A stretch of 39,305 nt of DNA, from contig NZ_JH976537.1 of the NCBI RefSeq assembly GCF_000309385.1, forward strand, positions 360,021 through 399,325, in the 5' to 3' direction. How positions within the stretch are numbered: position 1 is the stretch's first letter; every line of letters begins with the position of its first letter. Both the position numbers and the translations under genes were made by a program. Below the pieces are notes generated by a model. That model saw only the letters and a list, made by a program, of their open reading frames with translations. It did not search any database and was not told the origin of the DNA. This stretch comes from Nodosilinea nodulosa PCC 7104 (lineage in GTDB: Bacteria; Cyanobacteriota; Cyanobacteriia; Phormidesmidales; Phormidesmidaceae). Below are positions 23,828-32,127 of this stretch, piece after piece.

Positions 23828-24544
23828 ATGGCGGAAGCCAAGATCCTCGTTGTCGATGACGACCCCGCTATTCGCAACCTAATTCATCGGTTCCTGGCCA
23901 AGCAGGACTATGAAATGGAGTCGGCAGAGGACGGCAAAAAAGCCCTGGCGGTATTTGAGCAATTCACCCCCGACCTGGTGATTCTGGACTTAAATCTGCC
24001 CGACACCAACGGCTACGACCTGTGTAAAGAGATGCAGTCGCGCACCGGCGTGTTTGTGCTTATGCTGACCAGTCGCACCGATGAGTCGGACAAAATTCGC
24101 GGCTTTCACGAGGGCGCTGACGACTACCTGACCAAACCCTTTAGCCTGGGCGAATTGGAAGTTCGGGTAGGCGCTATTCTCAAGCGTCAGCGCCCGGTCA
24201 CCGCTGCCGAACAGCAGTGTCTGACCTTTGCCAGTCTGGCGATCGATCCAGTGCGGCGCGAGGTCATGCTCAACGAAGAAATGGTGCCCCTGACGGCCCT
24301 GGAGTTTGACCTGCTGCACTTTTTGGCCAGCCACCCCGGCCGAGTCTGGCGCCGGGCCGAGCTAATTCAAAAGGTTTGGGACTACGATTATGTCGGGGAT
24401 CAAAGGGTTGTGGATGTCCACGTGGGCCAAATTCGCAAAAAAATTGAGAAAGACACCACCCAGCCTGCCCTAATTCAGACGGTGCGGGGGGTGGGCTACA
24501 AATTTGAGCCGCCGGGCAGTGAAGCAGAGGCGATCGCGGGTTAG
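23828..24544 (+). CDS. OmpR/PhoB-family response regulator
   Basis: A 238-residue two-component regulator. The receiver domain (residues 3-118) has the acidic pair in LVVDDDP, the phosphoacceptor Asp in LVILDLNLPD, the Thr/Ser of MLTSRTDE and the Lys of DDYLTKPFSLGE. The C-terminal winged helix (about 140-230) is of the OmpR type: VPLTALEFDLLHFLASHPGRVWRRAELIQKVW, VDVHVGQIRKKIE, IQTVRGVGYKF. GAAAGG precedes the ATG. No sensor kinase is adjacent. It is neither RpaA nor RpaB by its N-terminus, and I cannot give a specific name. The non-coding 267 bp upstream should hold its promoter. Confidence 0.93.
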   Translation: MAEAKILVVDDDPAIRNLIHRFLAKQDYEMESAEDGKKALAVFEQFTPDLVILDLNLPDTNGYDLCKEMQSRTGVFVLMLTSRTDESDKIRGFHEGADDYLTKPFSLGELEVRVGAILKRQRPVTAAEQQCLTFASLAIDPVRREVMLNEEMVPLTALEFDLLHFLASHPGRVWRRAELIQKVWDYDYVGDQRVVDVHVGQIRKKIEKDTTQPALIQTVRGVGYKFEPPGSEAEAIAG

Positions 24545-24553
24545 CCCATCCCC

Positions 24554-25798
24554 TCAGCCCACTTCGGAATCCCTGGCCTGGTTGCGAAAGTTCCAGGCCA
24601 GCTTGAGCACCTTGGTCCAGTTGCGCTGCACTTTTTTCGGCGTCCAGCCCAGGGTTTGGGCGATCGCCTCGTCGGTCAGAGCAGAGTCATCGCTCTGCCG
24701 CTGCTTCAGGGTCAGAAAGCGGCGGTAGTCGGCGGGCAGGGTGAGCAAAAAGTTGCCCCACTCGGTGGGGGTCATGCCCAGGCGAGCTTCCAGATTTGCC
24801 CCCAGCCACTGGTGCACCAGCTGCCACTCGTGCTGCTGGGAGAACTTCTCCACGTGGTACTTAAAGCGCTGCTGTAGGTAGTCGCGCTCCCGGGCCGAGA
24901 GGCCCAAAATCTCGTCGATCTCAGCGGCAGAGCAGTCCTTTAGCTTCAGCACCAGGTAGTCGACGCAGTCGGGCTGGTTTTGGGCCTTGAGATACTGCAC
25001 CAGGGTATTGATCACGCGATCGCGCATCACCCCATCGCCGGGGTCGTCGGCCTCCGCCGTCATTTTTTCACGCACCTGCTGCACCACCGAGCTGCGGGCG
25101 TGGGACTCAGCCGCCTCGGTTTTAGCCCCCTCGCTGACCAGGGCCATGTCCACCGAGGTTTCGGCGGGCTGGCGGCGGCTAAAGGCCTGGGCGCGCAGCA
25201 CAATCAGCTGCTGACTGCCGCCCCGCAGGTTGATGCGCCGTTTGGCGTACTGCTCGCTAAAGGCCATATATTCCGCCAGCTCCAGCCGGGTGCGGGGGGT
25301 ATAGGTGGCCGACAGGCTGTGCTCCCGCCGAAAGGCATTGAGCACTTCGATATAAAAATTTTGCATAAAGTCTTCCAGCAGGGCGTAGCGGCCCTTGAAG
25401 CCCAGATGACTGCCCTGGGGAGCCACGTGGCGGTAAACAATGGCGCTCAGGCTGCTGTGCAGCTCGACCCGGCCCCGGTTAGAGCCCATGTCGTAGTAGG
25501 TCAGGCATTTGCTGACCCGGTGGCGCACCAGGGCGGTTTGCCAGTGGCTAATATCGCCGGACGCCTGGATGCGATCGCTGAGGGTGCAGATGCGATCGAT
25601 CTCCGCCGTCAACCGCTGCATAACTCCGGTCAACCCCCCAGGGCGTCGCTGCAGGTGGGCCATAAACAGATCCTGGACTAGGGTAGCCACAGTAGGCGCA
25701 GCTGCATTACCAGACGGTTCTGGCGGCGGTTCTGGCGACGGTGATGTAATCCTGGGGGGCGATGGAGGCATGGCAATGCACGTAGATGCGGTCTTCAT
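24554..25798 (-). CDS. hetZ: HetZ-family regulator
   Basis: A 414-residue protein that follows HetZ of Anabaena, needed early in heterocyst differentiation. Recognisable blocks: DRICTLSDRIQASGDISHW, RHRVSKCLTYYDMGSNRGRVELHSSLSAIVYR, LLEDFMQNFYIEVLNAFRRE, LELAEYMAFSEQYAKRRI, LIVLRAQAFSRRQPAETSVD, LKLKDCSAAEIDEILGLSARERDYLQQRFKYH and a C-terminal helix-turn-helix near TDEAIAQTLGWTPKKVQRNW. The N-terminal 35 residues are Pro-rich and variable. HetZ homologues also occur in filamentous species that make no heterocysts, so presence does not prove differentiation. It converges on the response-regulator gene with 9 bp between them. Confidence 0.88.
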   Translation of the reverse strand: MKTASTCIAMPPSPPRITSPSPEPPPEPSGNAAAPTVATLVQDLFMAHLQRRPGGLTGVMQRLTAEIDRICTLSDRIQASGDISHWQTALVRHRVSKCLTYYDMGSNRGRVELHSSLSAIVYRHVAPQGSHLGFKGRYALLEDFMQNFYIEVLNAFRREHSLSATYTPRTRLELAEYMAFSEQYAKRRINLRGGSQQLIVLRAQAFSRRQPAETSVDMALVSEGAKTEAAESHARSSVVQQVREKMTAEADDPGDGVMRDRVINTLVQYLKAQNQPDCVDYLVLKLKDCSAAEIDEILGLSARERDYLQQRFKYHVEKFSQQHEWQLVHQWLGANLEARLGMTPTEWGNFLLTLPADYRRFLTLKQRQSDDSALTDEAIAQTLGWTPKKVQRNWTKVLKLAWNFRNQARDSEVG

Positions 25799-26177
25799 AG
25801 TTACCCAATCCTAACAACGACACTCATATCGGGACTAACCCGTCGGGCCACTCAGAAAGCTGGTCAAGCCAGCCAGGTAAAGGCCGATGCGGTTGTTGTG
25901 TACCACCCGGTGAGTCGCTGCAATTTCCTAAGGCATGTGCCAGCGGTAAAAACTGCCTGCCGCCGCCATTGTCGCCCCAGGCCTATTTTGACCAGGTCGA
26001 GCCGTACGGGCTGGGCCTCGCCACCGCCAGCGCCAGGCCAATAAAAGTCCGGCGGGCCGTACGACTAGCCCAGACCAGCAGGCCCCAGCCTGGCCCGGTC
26101 GGAGGCCAGAGCAAGGTTTGCCAAGCCCTGTCCCCTACTCCGGTCCTAGGGTGCCAGTTACCCAGTTGCCCCTGGGT
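25799..26177. other. Non-coding region upstream of hetZ
   Basis: About 380 bp with no gene I can support on either strand. It should contain the hetZ promoter at its left end. At its right end a 6-bp hairpin (ACCCAG 26160-26165, CTGGGT 26172-26177) directly abuts the stop codon of the YciO/Sua5 gene and may mark that transcript's 3' end, although no T-run follows. Confidence 0.55.
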
Positions 26178-26840
26178 CTACACCAGTTGGGCGCCCCAGG
26201 CTAGGGCCATTTCCCAGCCCAGACCCTGGCGCACAACCAGCGGCTCTTCTCCCTCCATGTCGAGAATGGTGGACACCTCGTAGGCCAGCGGTTGGTCGTC
26301 GTCCACAATCACATCTACTAGCTTTTCGAGGGCGTCAAACATCACCATTTTGTCGATGGGTTTGTTGGCAGAGCGTCCCGAGGTCGACGGGGGCAGCAGC
26401 GTCAGGGCCGACGTCGAAATCACCGGATTTTGCAGCGTTTCCACCAGGGATAGACAAATCGCATGATCGGGTACCCGAATGCCCGTCGTGCGGCGCTTGG
26501 GGTTCATCACCAGCTTCGGCACCTGCCGGGTAGCTGGCAGCAAAAAGGTAAACGGCCCTGGAATGAGTCGCTTAATCAGGCGGTAAGCTCCGTCGCTCAC
26601 CATGGCGTAATCGGCAATGTTAGATAGGGACGCACAGAGAAAAGTCAGCGGTTTATCGTTGGCGAGTTGCTTGAGCTGGCGCACCCGCTGCACCGCCCCT
26701 CTGTGGTTGAGGTCACAACCGATGGCGTAGACTGTGTCTGTGGGATAGAGCGCCACCGCCCCCTGCCGCAGCGCCGCAGCGATCGCTTCCACTTTGCGGC
26801 TTTGCGGGTTATTGGGATGTAGCTTATAGATCGTTGCCAT
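26178..26840 (-). CDS. YciO/YrdC/Sua5-family protein (L-threonylcarbamoyladenylate synthase-like)
   Basis: A 220-residue protein of the fold that makes threonylcarbamoyl-AMP for the t6A base of tRNA. Motifs: GAVALYPTDTVYAIGCDLNHRGAVQRVRQLK (the KRxxxxP/nucleotide region), KPLTFLCASLSNIADYA, IPGPFTFLLPATRQVPK, RTTGIRVPDH and NPVISTSAL. The length and the RQLKQLANDKPL segment place it in the YciO-like branch rather than the two-domain Sua5 branch, so tRNA activity is probable but not certain. It diverges from larC with only 27 bp between starts. Confidence 0.87.
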   Translation of the reverse strand: MATIYKLHPNNPQSRKVEAIAAALRQGAVALYPTDTVYAIGCDLNHRGAVQRVRQLKQLANDKPLTFLCASLSNIADYAMVSDGAYRLIKRLIPGPFTFLLPATRQVPKLVMNPKRRTTGIRVPDHAICLSLVETLQNPVISTSALTLLPPSTSGRSANKPIDKMVMFDALEKLVDVIVDDDQPLAYEVSTILDMEGEEPLVVRQGLGWEMALAWGAQLV

Positions 26841-26867
26841 TGCCCCTGTCCCGTTTCTGTTGGTCTG

Positions 26868-28280
26868 TTGAAAACGATAGCTTACCTTGACTGTCCCACC
26901 GGCATTGCCGGCGATATGTGTCTGGCCGCCCTGGTCGATGCCGGTGTGCCTCTCGCTTATCTACAAGCGCAGCTGAGCCAGCTGGGTTTAGACGACGAAT
27001 TTACCCTCTCGGTTGTCCCCGCAGAGCGCCAGGGACTGCGCGCCCTCCAGGCTCAGGTCTGTATGGCGGATCGCCGCCCTCTCCCCCAAGCCCAGGCTCA
27101 CTCCCACGGCGAGGGGCAATCTGACCACGCCCATGGGGCTACTCCCACACGCAACCTGCCTGCGATCGAGGCGCTCATCACCCAGGCCAACCTGCCCGAT
27201 CGCGCCCAGCGCTGGAGTCTGGCCGTCTTTCGCAATCTGGCCAAAGCCGAAGCCGCCGTCCACGGCATCGCGATCGACCAGGTGCACTTCCACGAAGTTG
27301 GGGCTACCGATGCCATCGTCGATATCGTCGGCACCTGCCTTGGGCTCGACTATTTAGATATCGATACCCTGGTCTGCTCGCCCCTGCCCACCGGGCGAGG
27401 GCGGGTAAAAGCCGCCCACGGCTGGCTGCCGGTGCCCGCCCCCGCCGTTCTGAAGCTGCTCCAGCAGCACCAGGTGCCCATCTACAGCAACGGTCTCGAC
27501 GGCGAGCTGATCACGCCGACCGGGGCGGCGATCGCCACTACCCTAGCCCAGCACTTTGGCCATGCCCCAGCCATGACCCTAACTCAAATCGGGCTAGGAG
27601 CCGGCGGAAAGTCACTGCCAGTGGCCAACATCCTGCGTCTGTGGATCGGGTCCGCAGATTTCACCCCTGGCTTCGCCGCCCCTAGCAGCCTACCGTCCCA
27701 GAGCGTGACACCGGAAACCGCTCCGGGAAACGCCCCCGGCCCAGACGGTCCCCCAGAAAATTCCCCAGAAAGTCCCCCAGAAAGTCCCCCAGAAAGTCCT
27801 TATAATCGCGACACCGTTATTCAGCTCGAAACCCAGGTGGATGACCTGGTACCCCAGGCCGTTGGCTATTTGTACGATCGCCTCTTGAGCGCCAGGGCCC
27901 TCGACGTCTTTGTTCAGCCCGTCGCCATGAAAAAGTCACGGCCCGGCCTGCTGATCACCGTGCTCTGCCGCCCCGGTGACGAAGCCATCTGCACAGATAT
28001 CCTGTTTGCTGAGACCTCCACCCTGGGCATTCGCCGCCAACCTCAGCAGCGATGGGTGCTCCCCCGCCAGCTTCAAACCCTCCAGACCCCCTACGGACCC
28101 ATTCACCTGAAGCTGGCCTACCATCCCAAGACCAAAGCCATCCTCAACGCCCACCCAGAGTACGAAGACTGTGCAGCCCTGGCCCGCAGCCACGGTGTTC
28201 CCTGGCAAACGGTGTACCACAGCGCGCTCAGCATTTGGCACAGCCAAGCGCACCAGCCAACAGTCTCTCCACCGAGCTAA
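26868..28280 (+). CDS. larC: LarC-type nickel-insertion protein
   Basis: Pyridinium-3,5-bisthiocarboxylic acid mononucleotide nickel chelatase (DUF111), which loads nickel into the NPN cofactor of lactate racemase-type enzymes. Blocks in order: AYLDCPTGIAGDMCLAALVDAG, a His-rich stretch around residue 80, HFHEVGATDAIVDIVG, DGELITPTGAAIATTLA, ETQVDDLVPQAVGYLYDRLL, AMKKSRPGLLITVLC and ETSTLGIRRQ. It is one continuous frame, unlike lactobacilli where LarC needs a frameshift. The start is TTG, supported by the family N-terminus. A low-complexity Pro/Glu/Ser insert lies between the halves. No larB or larE is nearby. Confidence 0.92.
   Translation: MKTIAYLDCPTGIAGDMCLAALVDAGVPLAYLQAQLSQLGLDDEFTLSVVPAERQGLRALQAQVCMADRRPLPQAQAHSHGEGQSDHAHGATPTRNLPAIEALITQANLPDRAQRWSLAVFRNLAKAEAAVHGIAIDQVHFHEVGATDAIVDIVGTCLGLDYLDIDTLVCSPLPTGRGRVKAAHGWLPVPAPAVLKLLQQHQVPIYSNGLDGELITPTGAAIATTLAQHFGHAPAMTLTQIGLGAGGKSLPVANILRLWIGSADFTPGFAAPSSLPSQSVTPETAPGNAPGPDGPPENSPESPPESPPESPYNRDTVIQLETQVDDLVPQAVGYLYDRLLSARALDVFVQPVAMKKSRPGLLITVLCRPGDEAICTDILFAETSTLGIRRQPQQRWVLPRQLQTLQTPYGPIHLKLAYHPKTKAILNAHPEYEDCAALARSHGVPWQTVYHSALSIWHSQAHQPTVSPPS
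27751..27798. repeat. 12-bp in-frame tandem repeat in larC
   Basis: Four units of CCCCAGAAAGTC (the first with two changes) encode a PENSPESPPESPPES stretch at the junction between the N- and C-terminal parts of LarC. This is where lactobacilli split the gene; here it is a flexible linker whose length can change in steps of four residues. Confidence 0.9.
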
Positions 28281-29719
28281 CCCTCATCCTCTTCAGGGTA
28301 GAGTGAGTCCTCTATCCCAGGCAATTCCTGAAGAATTTCCTCGGGCAAAGATCCGTCGGCAACAGCTAGTGGGTTAATCGGGGGATAGTTTAAGGTTTGA
28401 GAGAAAATTCTAAAGGCATCCAGACTCTGGCGCTCTGCGAGAAATGCGGCCTTGAGTTCACCATCATGGGGGTCTACTTTGACGAGATTGTACTCAATGT
28501 TTTCGCCATAGATAGCAAAGGTAATCTGGAACACCTCTAAGAAGTTAATCACCCACTGACATTCGCTGCGGGGAAACTGCTCATAATATCGAATCAGGGT
28601 CGCAATTCTCGCCTCAAGGTAGGGCAGGGTATGGCGCGAAACCAACACTAGCTTGAGCAGGATAATAGCCAAAGTAAGGGCATTGCCCTGGGACAGCACC
28701 AGCGAGAACAAGGGCGATGGCTGCTCCTGGTCTTCCGTCATCAGGTAATCGACCACTCGGTTACTGGTGCGAAGCAGCAATGAGGAGTCCAGTGGCTGAG
28801 CGTCAAACTCAGCGTAGAGATCCACCAAGCGAGCATCCAAATATCCCCGAATTCGCTCCGAAATGGGATTATTGCTGACGGTATACAGTAAGTAGCGCGT
28901 CAAACTAACCTTAAATTCGCTGTAATAGCTGTCTTTGATCTGATCCAAAAACAGGCGCGCCAGGTTTTTATAGCTGAATTCACCCCGCCTTGCCACGATC
29001 GCCTTAACTAGCCGCAGAGCGCTATCCCCCAGGGCCGTAGGGTTTTCCACGGTGCGTCCCTGGACTTGATCCGACTGGCCGTAGGCCGTATACATGGCTA
29101 GGTCGAACTTAAATTTTTCCTTTAACCGACGGGAGAGCGCCCGAGCCGCCTGACGTTGCTCCACCGGATTGGCCTCATTGACATACTGCGGCACCAGCAG
29201 ATAAGACGTGTAGCGGGCTGCCCACTCATCGGGACGATTTAGGGTGCGCTCCTCAGTGTATCGAGCGGCAAACAGCCGCAGTTCCTCAAAGTCATCGCTT
29301 TCGAGAAACCGGGTCAGCCAGTGTCGTAGCCGTTTTAGGGTTGGCGACAGGGTCCGACGCTGAATTAATGGATCCGAGAAGATATCCACCAGCGACTGAA
29401 TAGCGTCAAACTGGCGGGCCACTTCCCAGTTGTTGACGAGGATGTAGCAGCAGCGCTTAATCGTGTTGCGAAACTCCTGCTCATCATTGGCAAATAAAAT
29501 GACGTGAAGAGCCGGTAACGTTTGGGAGCTTACCGAGTCGGTATGATGGATAAAGAGATGCCTAAATTCTTCTAAAACATCCTCAGGATGCCAAAGCTTG
29601 ACAATCTCAAGCAGAAAGTCATATATCACCTGCTGCGCCTGGGCTAGCGTTAGCCCAGGTCGCGATTTATGGTCATTTGACTCCATCGAAGGGTATCTAG
29701 ACACAGCTTCCCGAGACAT
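28277..29719 (-). CDS. Conserved cyanobacterial-type protein of unknown function
   Basis: A 480-residue, almost wholly alpha-helical soluble protein that I do not recognise as a named family. There is no signal peptide or membrane helix and no catalytic motif. The helical pattern is repetitive (for example FANDEQEFRNTIKRCCYILVNNWEVARQFDAIQSLVDIF, YSEFKVSLTRYLLYTVSNN, ALTLAIILLKLVLVSRHTL), as in HEAT-like scaffolds. The C-terminus is acidic (PEEDEG). The start at 29719 has TAGGAA upstream. Its stop overlaps the larC stop in convergent orientation. Upstream is a long structured non-coding region. It is expressed probably as a single gene. Confidence 0.8.
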   Translation of the reverse strand: MSREAVSRYPSMESNDHKSRPGLTLAQAQQVIYDFLLEIVKLWHPEDVLEEFRHLFIHHTDSVSSQTLPALHVILFANDEQEFRNTIKRCCYILVNNWEVARQFDAIQSLVDIFSDPLIQRRTLSPTLKRLRHWLTRFLESDDFEELRLFAARYTEERTLNRPDEWAARYTSYLLVPQYVNEANPVEQRQAARALSRRLKEKFKFDLAMYTAYGQSDQVQGRTVENPTALGDSALRLVKAIVARRGEFSYKNLARLFLDQIKDSYYSEFKVSLTRYLLYTVSNNPISERIRGYLDARLVDLYAEFDAQPLDSSLLLRTSNRVVDYLMTEDQEQPSPLFSLVLSQGNALTLAIILLKLVLVSRHTLPYLEARIATLIRYYEQFPRSECQWVINFLEVFQITFAIYGENIEYNLVKVDPHDGELKAAFLAERQSLDAFRIFSQTLNYPPINPLAVADGSLPEEILQELPGIEDSLYPEEDEG

Positions 29720-30384
29720 TGGTTCCTAAATTCAACCCCGGTTATGGCCGGGGTCAACTGGGAGCTAACAGCCTTTTCCTAGGGTGCAACTAACGGCCAA
29801 CAACCCTGCTGGCAGGCGCCGCCCTCATCCCTTCGTAGCTCTGCTGGCATCAGGCAGTGACTACAGTTACCCCAGCAGAGTTTGCGGAAGGTTGGGTTCT
29901 CAAAACCTGAACCCAATCAATCCAAACCAATGAACCTGATGGTAGATTCACACCCATCCAACAGACCAAAACTATCTAGCCCCGGCCAGCGAACCAATGA
30001 GAGCCTGTGGTATATCCCGCAGGAATCTAAGTGGCGGCTATAAATCATTCGTATAAAATAACACAGCACAATGCCGCTTTAGCCTAAGCAGCTTTAGCAC
30101 TAGGTCACAATCTGGGTTCACATCCTTGACAATCGGGCGGTAGTTTGCATAAAACGTAAGGCTCTTGAGCTAACTCAAATAAATAGAACCGAATGCCCTA
30201 CTCCGTAGACCCCGCAAGGGGGGACTGAGGGGTCAGGCCCTACAGGGAACTGTACAAAGAATACTACAGGCATTCCAGCCCGCTAGATCAGAGTTTGGCC
30301 AGGGCTAATCTAGAAAAATCTACACATCAAGAAGCTTTCTTAAAAAAAGGCCTTCTTAAAGAATTTGGCTGATGAGTAATGGTA
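29720..30384. other. Long structured non-coding region between the unknown gene and trnL
   Basis: No ORF here looks real over about 665 bp. Several inverted repeats stand out: CTCTGCTGG/CCAGCAGAG (29839-29847, 29872-29880), TTGGGTTC/GAACCCAA (29892-29899, 29909-29916), GACCCC/GGGGTC near 30207-30234, and CTAGAT/ATCTAG (30283-30288, 30308-30313). A T-rich stretch on the minus strand at about 30335-30360 (TTTTTTTAAG after GAAGGCC) may end the tRNA transcript. A small RNA is possible but no known family is recognised. Confidence 0.5.
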
Positions 30385-30743
30385 TGGGGGCGGAGGGGCT
30401 CGAACCCTCACGACCGTCTAAGGTCAACGGATTTTCATTCTCCCGCAGCTTTCGCTGCTGCCAAGCCAGGGCACAGCCTTAGCCAGGCTTTGAGAATTGG
30501 ACCCTCCCTTTACCCTCGCCTCGCGCGTTAGGGTAGCTCCCGTCGGGCCTCTGCACCTTCCGATATAGCCTTCTAATACATAGGCATCTATCGGCTTGGC
30601 TCAGGATTGCCTTGTCCGGCGCAAGAACTGCGGCCTAGCGCCGGAGGTAGGTTTCCCTGAGTTTGAGAGCTTCCACTTAGCAAATTTCTCTGCTAAGGCT
30701 CAGTTTTCTAAGTCCGTAGCGTCTACCATTCCGCCACGCCCCC
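30385..30743 (-). tRNA. trnL-UAA: tRNA-Leu(UAA), split by a group I intron
   Basis: The 5' exon (30743-30710, 34 nt) begins GGGGGCGTGGCGGAATGG and ends GGACTT. The 3' exon (30435-30385, 51 nt) begins AAAATCCGTTG, carries the T-loop GGTTCGAGCCC and ends CCGCCCCCA. GGGGGCG pairs with CGCCCCC as acceptor stem, and the D-loop and long variable arm fit leucine tRNA. The interruption lies between the U and the AA of the anticodon, the classical position in cyanobacteria and chloroplasts. CCA is not encoded. Combined exon length is 85 nt. Confidence 0.95.
30436..30709 (-). other. Group I intron of tRNA-Leu(UAA)
   Basis: A 274-nt self-splicing intron in the anticodon loop. The 5' splice site follows the CTT of the 5' exon, and the intron ends in the conserved terminal G before AAAATCC. 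Core elements are visible on the minus strand: CTCAGGGAAACCTA near the start region (P4/Q side) and GACGGGAGCTACCC and GAAGGTGCAGAGG further on. No homing endonuclease is encoded. It matches the widespread cyanobacterial trnL intron. Confidence 0.92.
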
Positions 30744-30867
30744 AAAAGTTGCCCCAGTCTGTCTGGAGCAATATAGATTCCTATTCCACCACCAAGCGCC
30801 CAGGATTGCAACTTTTCAGGGCGCCAATCTATTCAGGCATTATTTTTTCCTGGCCTTTATTTAGGAA

Positions 30868-30883
30868 TGTGTGCTAATGTAAA
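30868..30883 (+). promoter_or_regulatory. Candidate psbA promoter with HLR1-like half site
   Basis: TGCTAATGT contains an extended -10 (TAATGT, 30875-30880) that would give a leader of about 55 nt. TGTGTGCTAATGTAAA overlaps it and resembles an inverted HLR1 site, with one half (TGTAAA) matching and the other half poor. No good -35 at 17 bp is visible; TTTATT at 30856-30861 is too close. Confidence 0.4.
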
Positions 30884-30941
30884 GACAGCTGAAGTAAATC
30901 TCAGCAACATACTTAAGTACAATTACTCGGACTAATACATC

Positions 30942-32003
30942 ATGACTACGACTCTACAGCGGCGCGAAAGCGCCAACCTGTGGGAGCAGTTCTGTCAGTG
31001 GGTCACCAGCACCGAGAGCCGCCTGTACATTGGCTGGTTCGGCGTGCTGATGATCCCCACCCTGCTAGCTGCGACCGCCTGCTTCGTGATTGCCTTCATC
31101 GCCGCCCCCCCCGTCGACATCGACGGCATCCGTGAGCCCGTCGCTGGCTCGCTGATGTACGGCAACAACATCATCTCCGGTGCGGTGGTGCCGTCCTCCA
31201 ACGCCATCGGCCTGCACTTCTACCCGATCTGGGAAGCCGCTTCCCTCGACGAGTGGCTGTACAACGGTGGCCCTTACCAACTCGTGATTTTCCACTTCCT
31301 CATTGGCGTCTTCTGCTACATGGGTCGTGAGTGGGAACTGAGCTACCGGTTGGGCATGCGTCCCTGGATCTGCGTCGCCTACAGCGCCCCTGTGGCTGCT
31401 GCTTCCGCCGTGTTCCTGATCTACCCCCTAGGCCAGGGCTCGTTCTCGGACGGCATGCCCCTGGGTATCTCTGGTACCTTCAACTTCATGCTGGTATTCC
31501 AAGCTGAGCACAACATTCTGATGCACCCCTTCCACATGCTGGGCGTTGCCGGTGTGTTCGGTGGCAGCTTGTTCTCCGCCATGCACGGTTCACTGGTGAC
31601 CAGTTCTCTCGTGCGTGAGACCACCGAGAGTGAGTCGCAGAACTACGGCTACAAGTTTGGCCAAGAAGAAGAGACCTACAACATCGTTGCGGCCCACGGC
31701 TACTTCGGTCGGTTGATCTTCCAATATGCCAGCTTCAACAACAGCCGCTCTCTGCACTTCTTCCTGGGCGCATGGCCTGTGATTGGCATCTGGTTCACGG
31801 CCCTGGGCATCAGCACAATGGCGTTCAACCTGAACGGGTTCAACTTCAACCAGTCGATCCTTGACTCGCAGGGACGCGTGATTGGCACCTGGGCTGATGT
31901 GATCAACCGGGCGAACCTGGGTATGGAAGTGATGCACGAGCGCAACGCTCACAACTTCCCCCTCGACCTGGCCACGGCTGAGGCCCCTGAAATCATCGGC
32001 TAG
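30942..32003 (+). CDS. psbA: Photosystem II D1 protein
   Basis: Reaction-centre core protein of PSII; it binds P680, pheophytin, QB and the Mn4CaO5 cluster. Mn and proton ligands are all present: Asp170 in FSDGMP, Glu189-His190 in AEHNILMH, and His332/Glu333/His337/Asp342 with mature C-terminus Ala344 in [14 protein letters not shown]. Residue 130 is Glu (CYMGREWEL), typical of high-light D1 forms; low-light forms have Gln. The pre-protein is 353 residues, because the extension removed by CtpA is only nine residues (TAEAPEIIG). It is a single gene with its own terminator. Confidence 0.99.
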   Translation: MTTTLQRRESANLWEQFCQWVTSTESRLYIGWFGVLMIPTLLAATACFVIAFIAAPPVDIDGIREPVAGSLMYGNNIISGAVVPSSNAIGLHFYPIWEAASLDEWLYNGGPYQLVIFHFLIGVFCYMGREWELSYRLGMRPWICVAYSAPVAAASAVFLIYPLGQGSFSDGMPLGISGTFNFMLVFQAEHNILMHPFHMLGVAGVFGGSLFSAMHGSLVTSSLVRETTESESQNYGYKFGQEEETYNIVAAHGYFGRLIFQYASFNNSRSLHFFLGAWPVIGIWFTALGISTMAFNLNGFNFNQSILDSQGRVIGTWADVINRANLGMEVMHERNAHNFPLDLATAEAPEIIG

Positions 32004-32039
32004 TCGATTGCGACTGCCTCATTGATTGATTAGCGAAAG

Positions 32040-32070
32040 AGCGCTCCCCTCGGGGGGGCGCTTTTTTGTT
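32040..32070 (+). terminator. Strong intrinsic terminator of psbA
   Basis: AGCGCTCCCC and GGGGGGCGCT form a stem of about ten base pairs (one G-T), followed by TTTTTT (32062-32067). It starts 37 bp after the psbA stop. Confidence 0.93.
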
Positions 32071-32127
32071 TAAGCCTGCTACCGCTTTAGAATGGGTTTT
32101 GGTAAGAGAGAAGGACGTAGGCAACCA

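Noticed and set aside
24980..25681. 233-residue ORF on the plus strand
   Set aside because: Antisense shadow of hetZ, whose conserved blocks fix the true frame.
25969..26283. 104-residue ORF on the plus strand between hetZ and the YciO/Sua5 gene
   Set aside because: It overlaps the YciO/Sua5 gene antisense and has no motif or good start.
30596..30877. 93-residue ORF upstream of psbA
   Set aside because: It runs through the trnL intron and 5' exon on the opposite strand; the tRNA explains the sequence.
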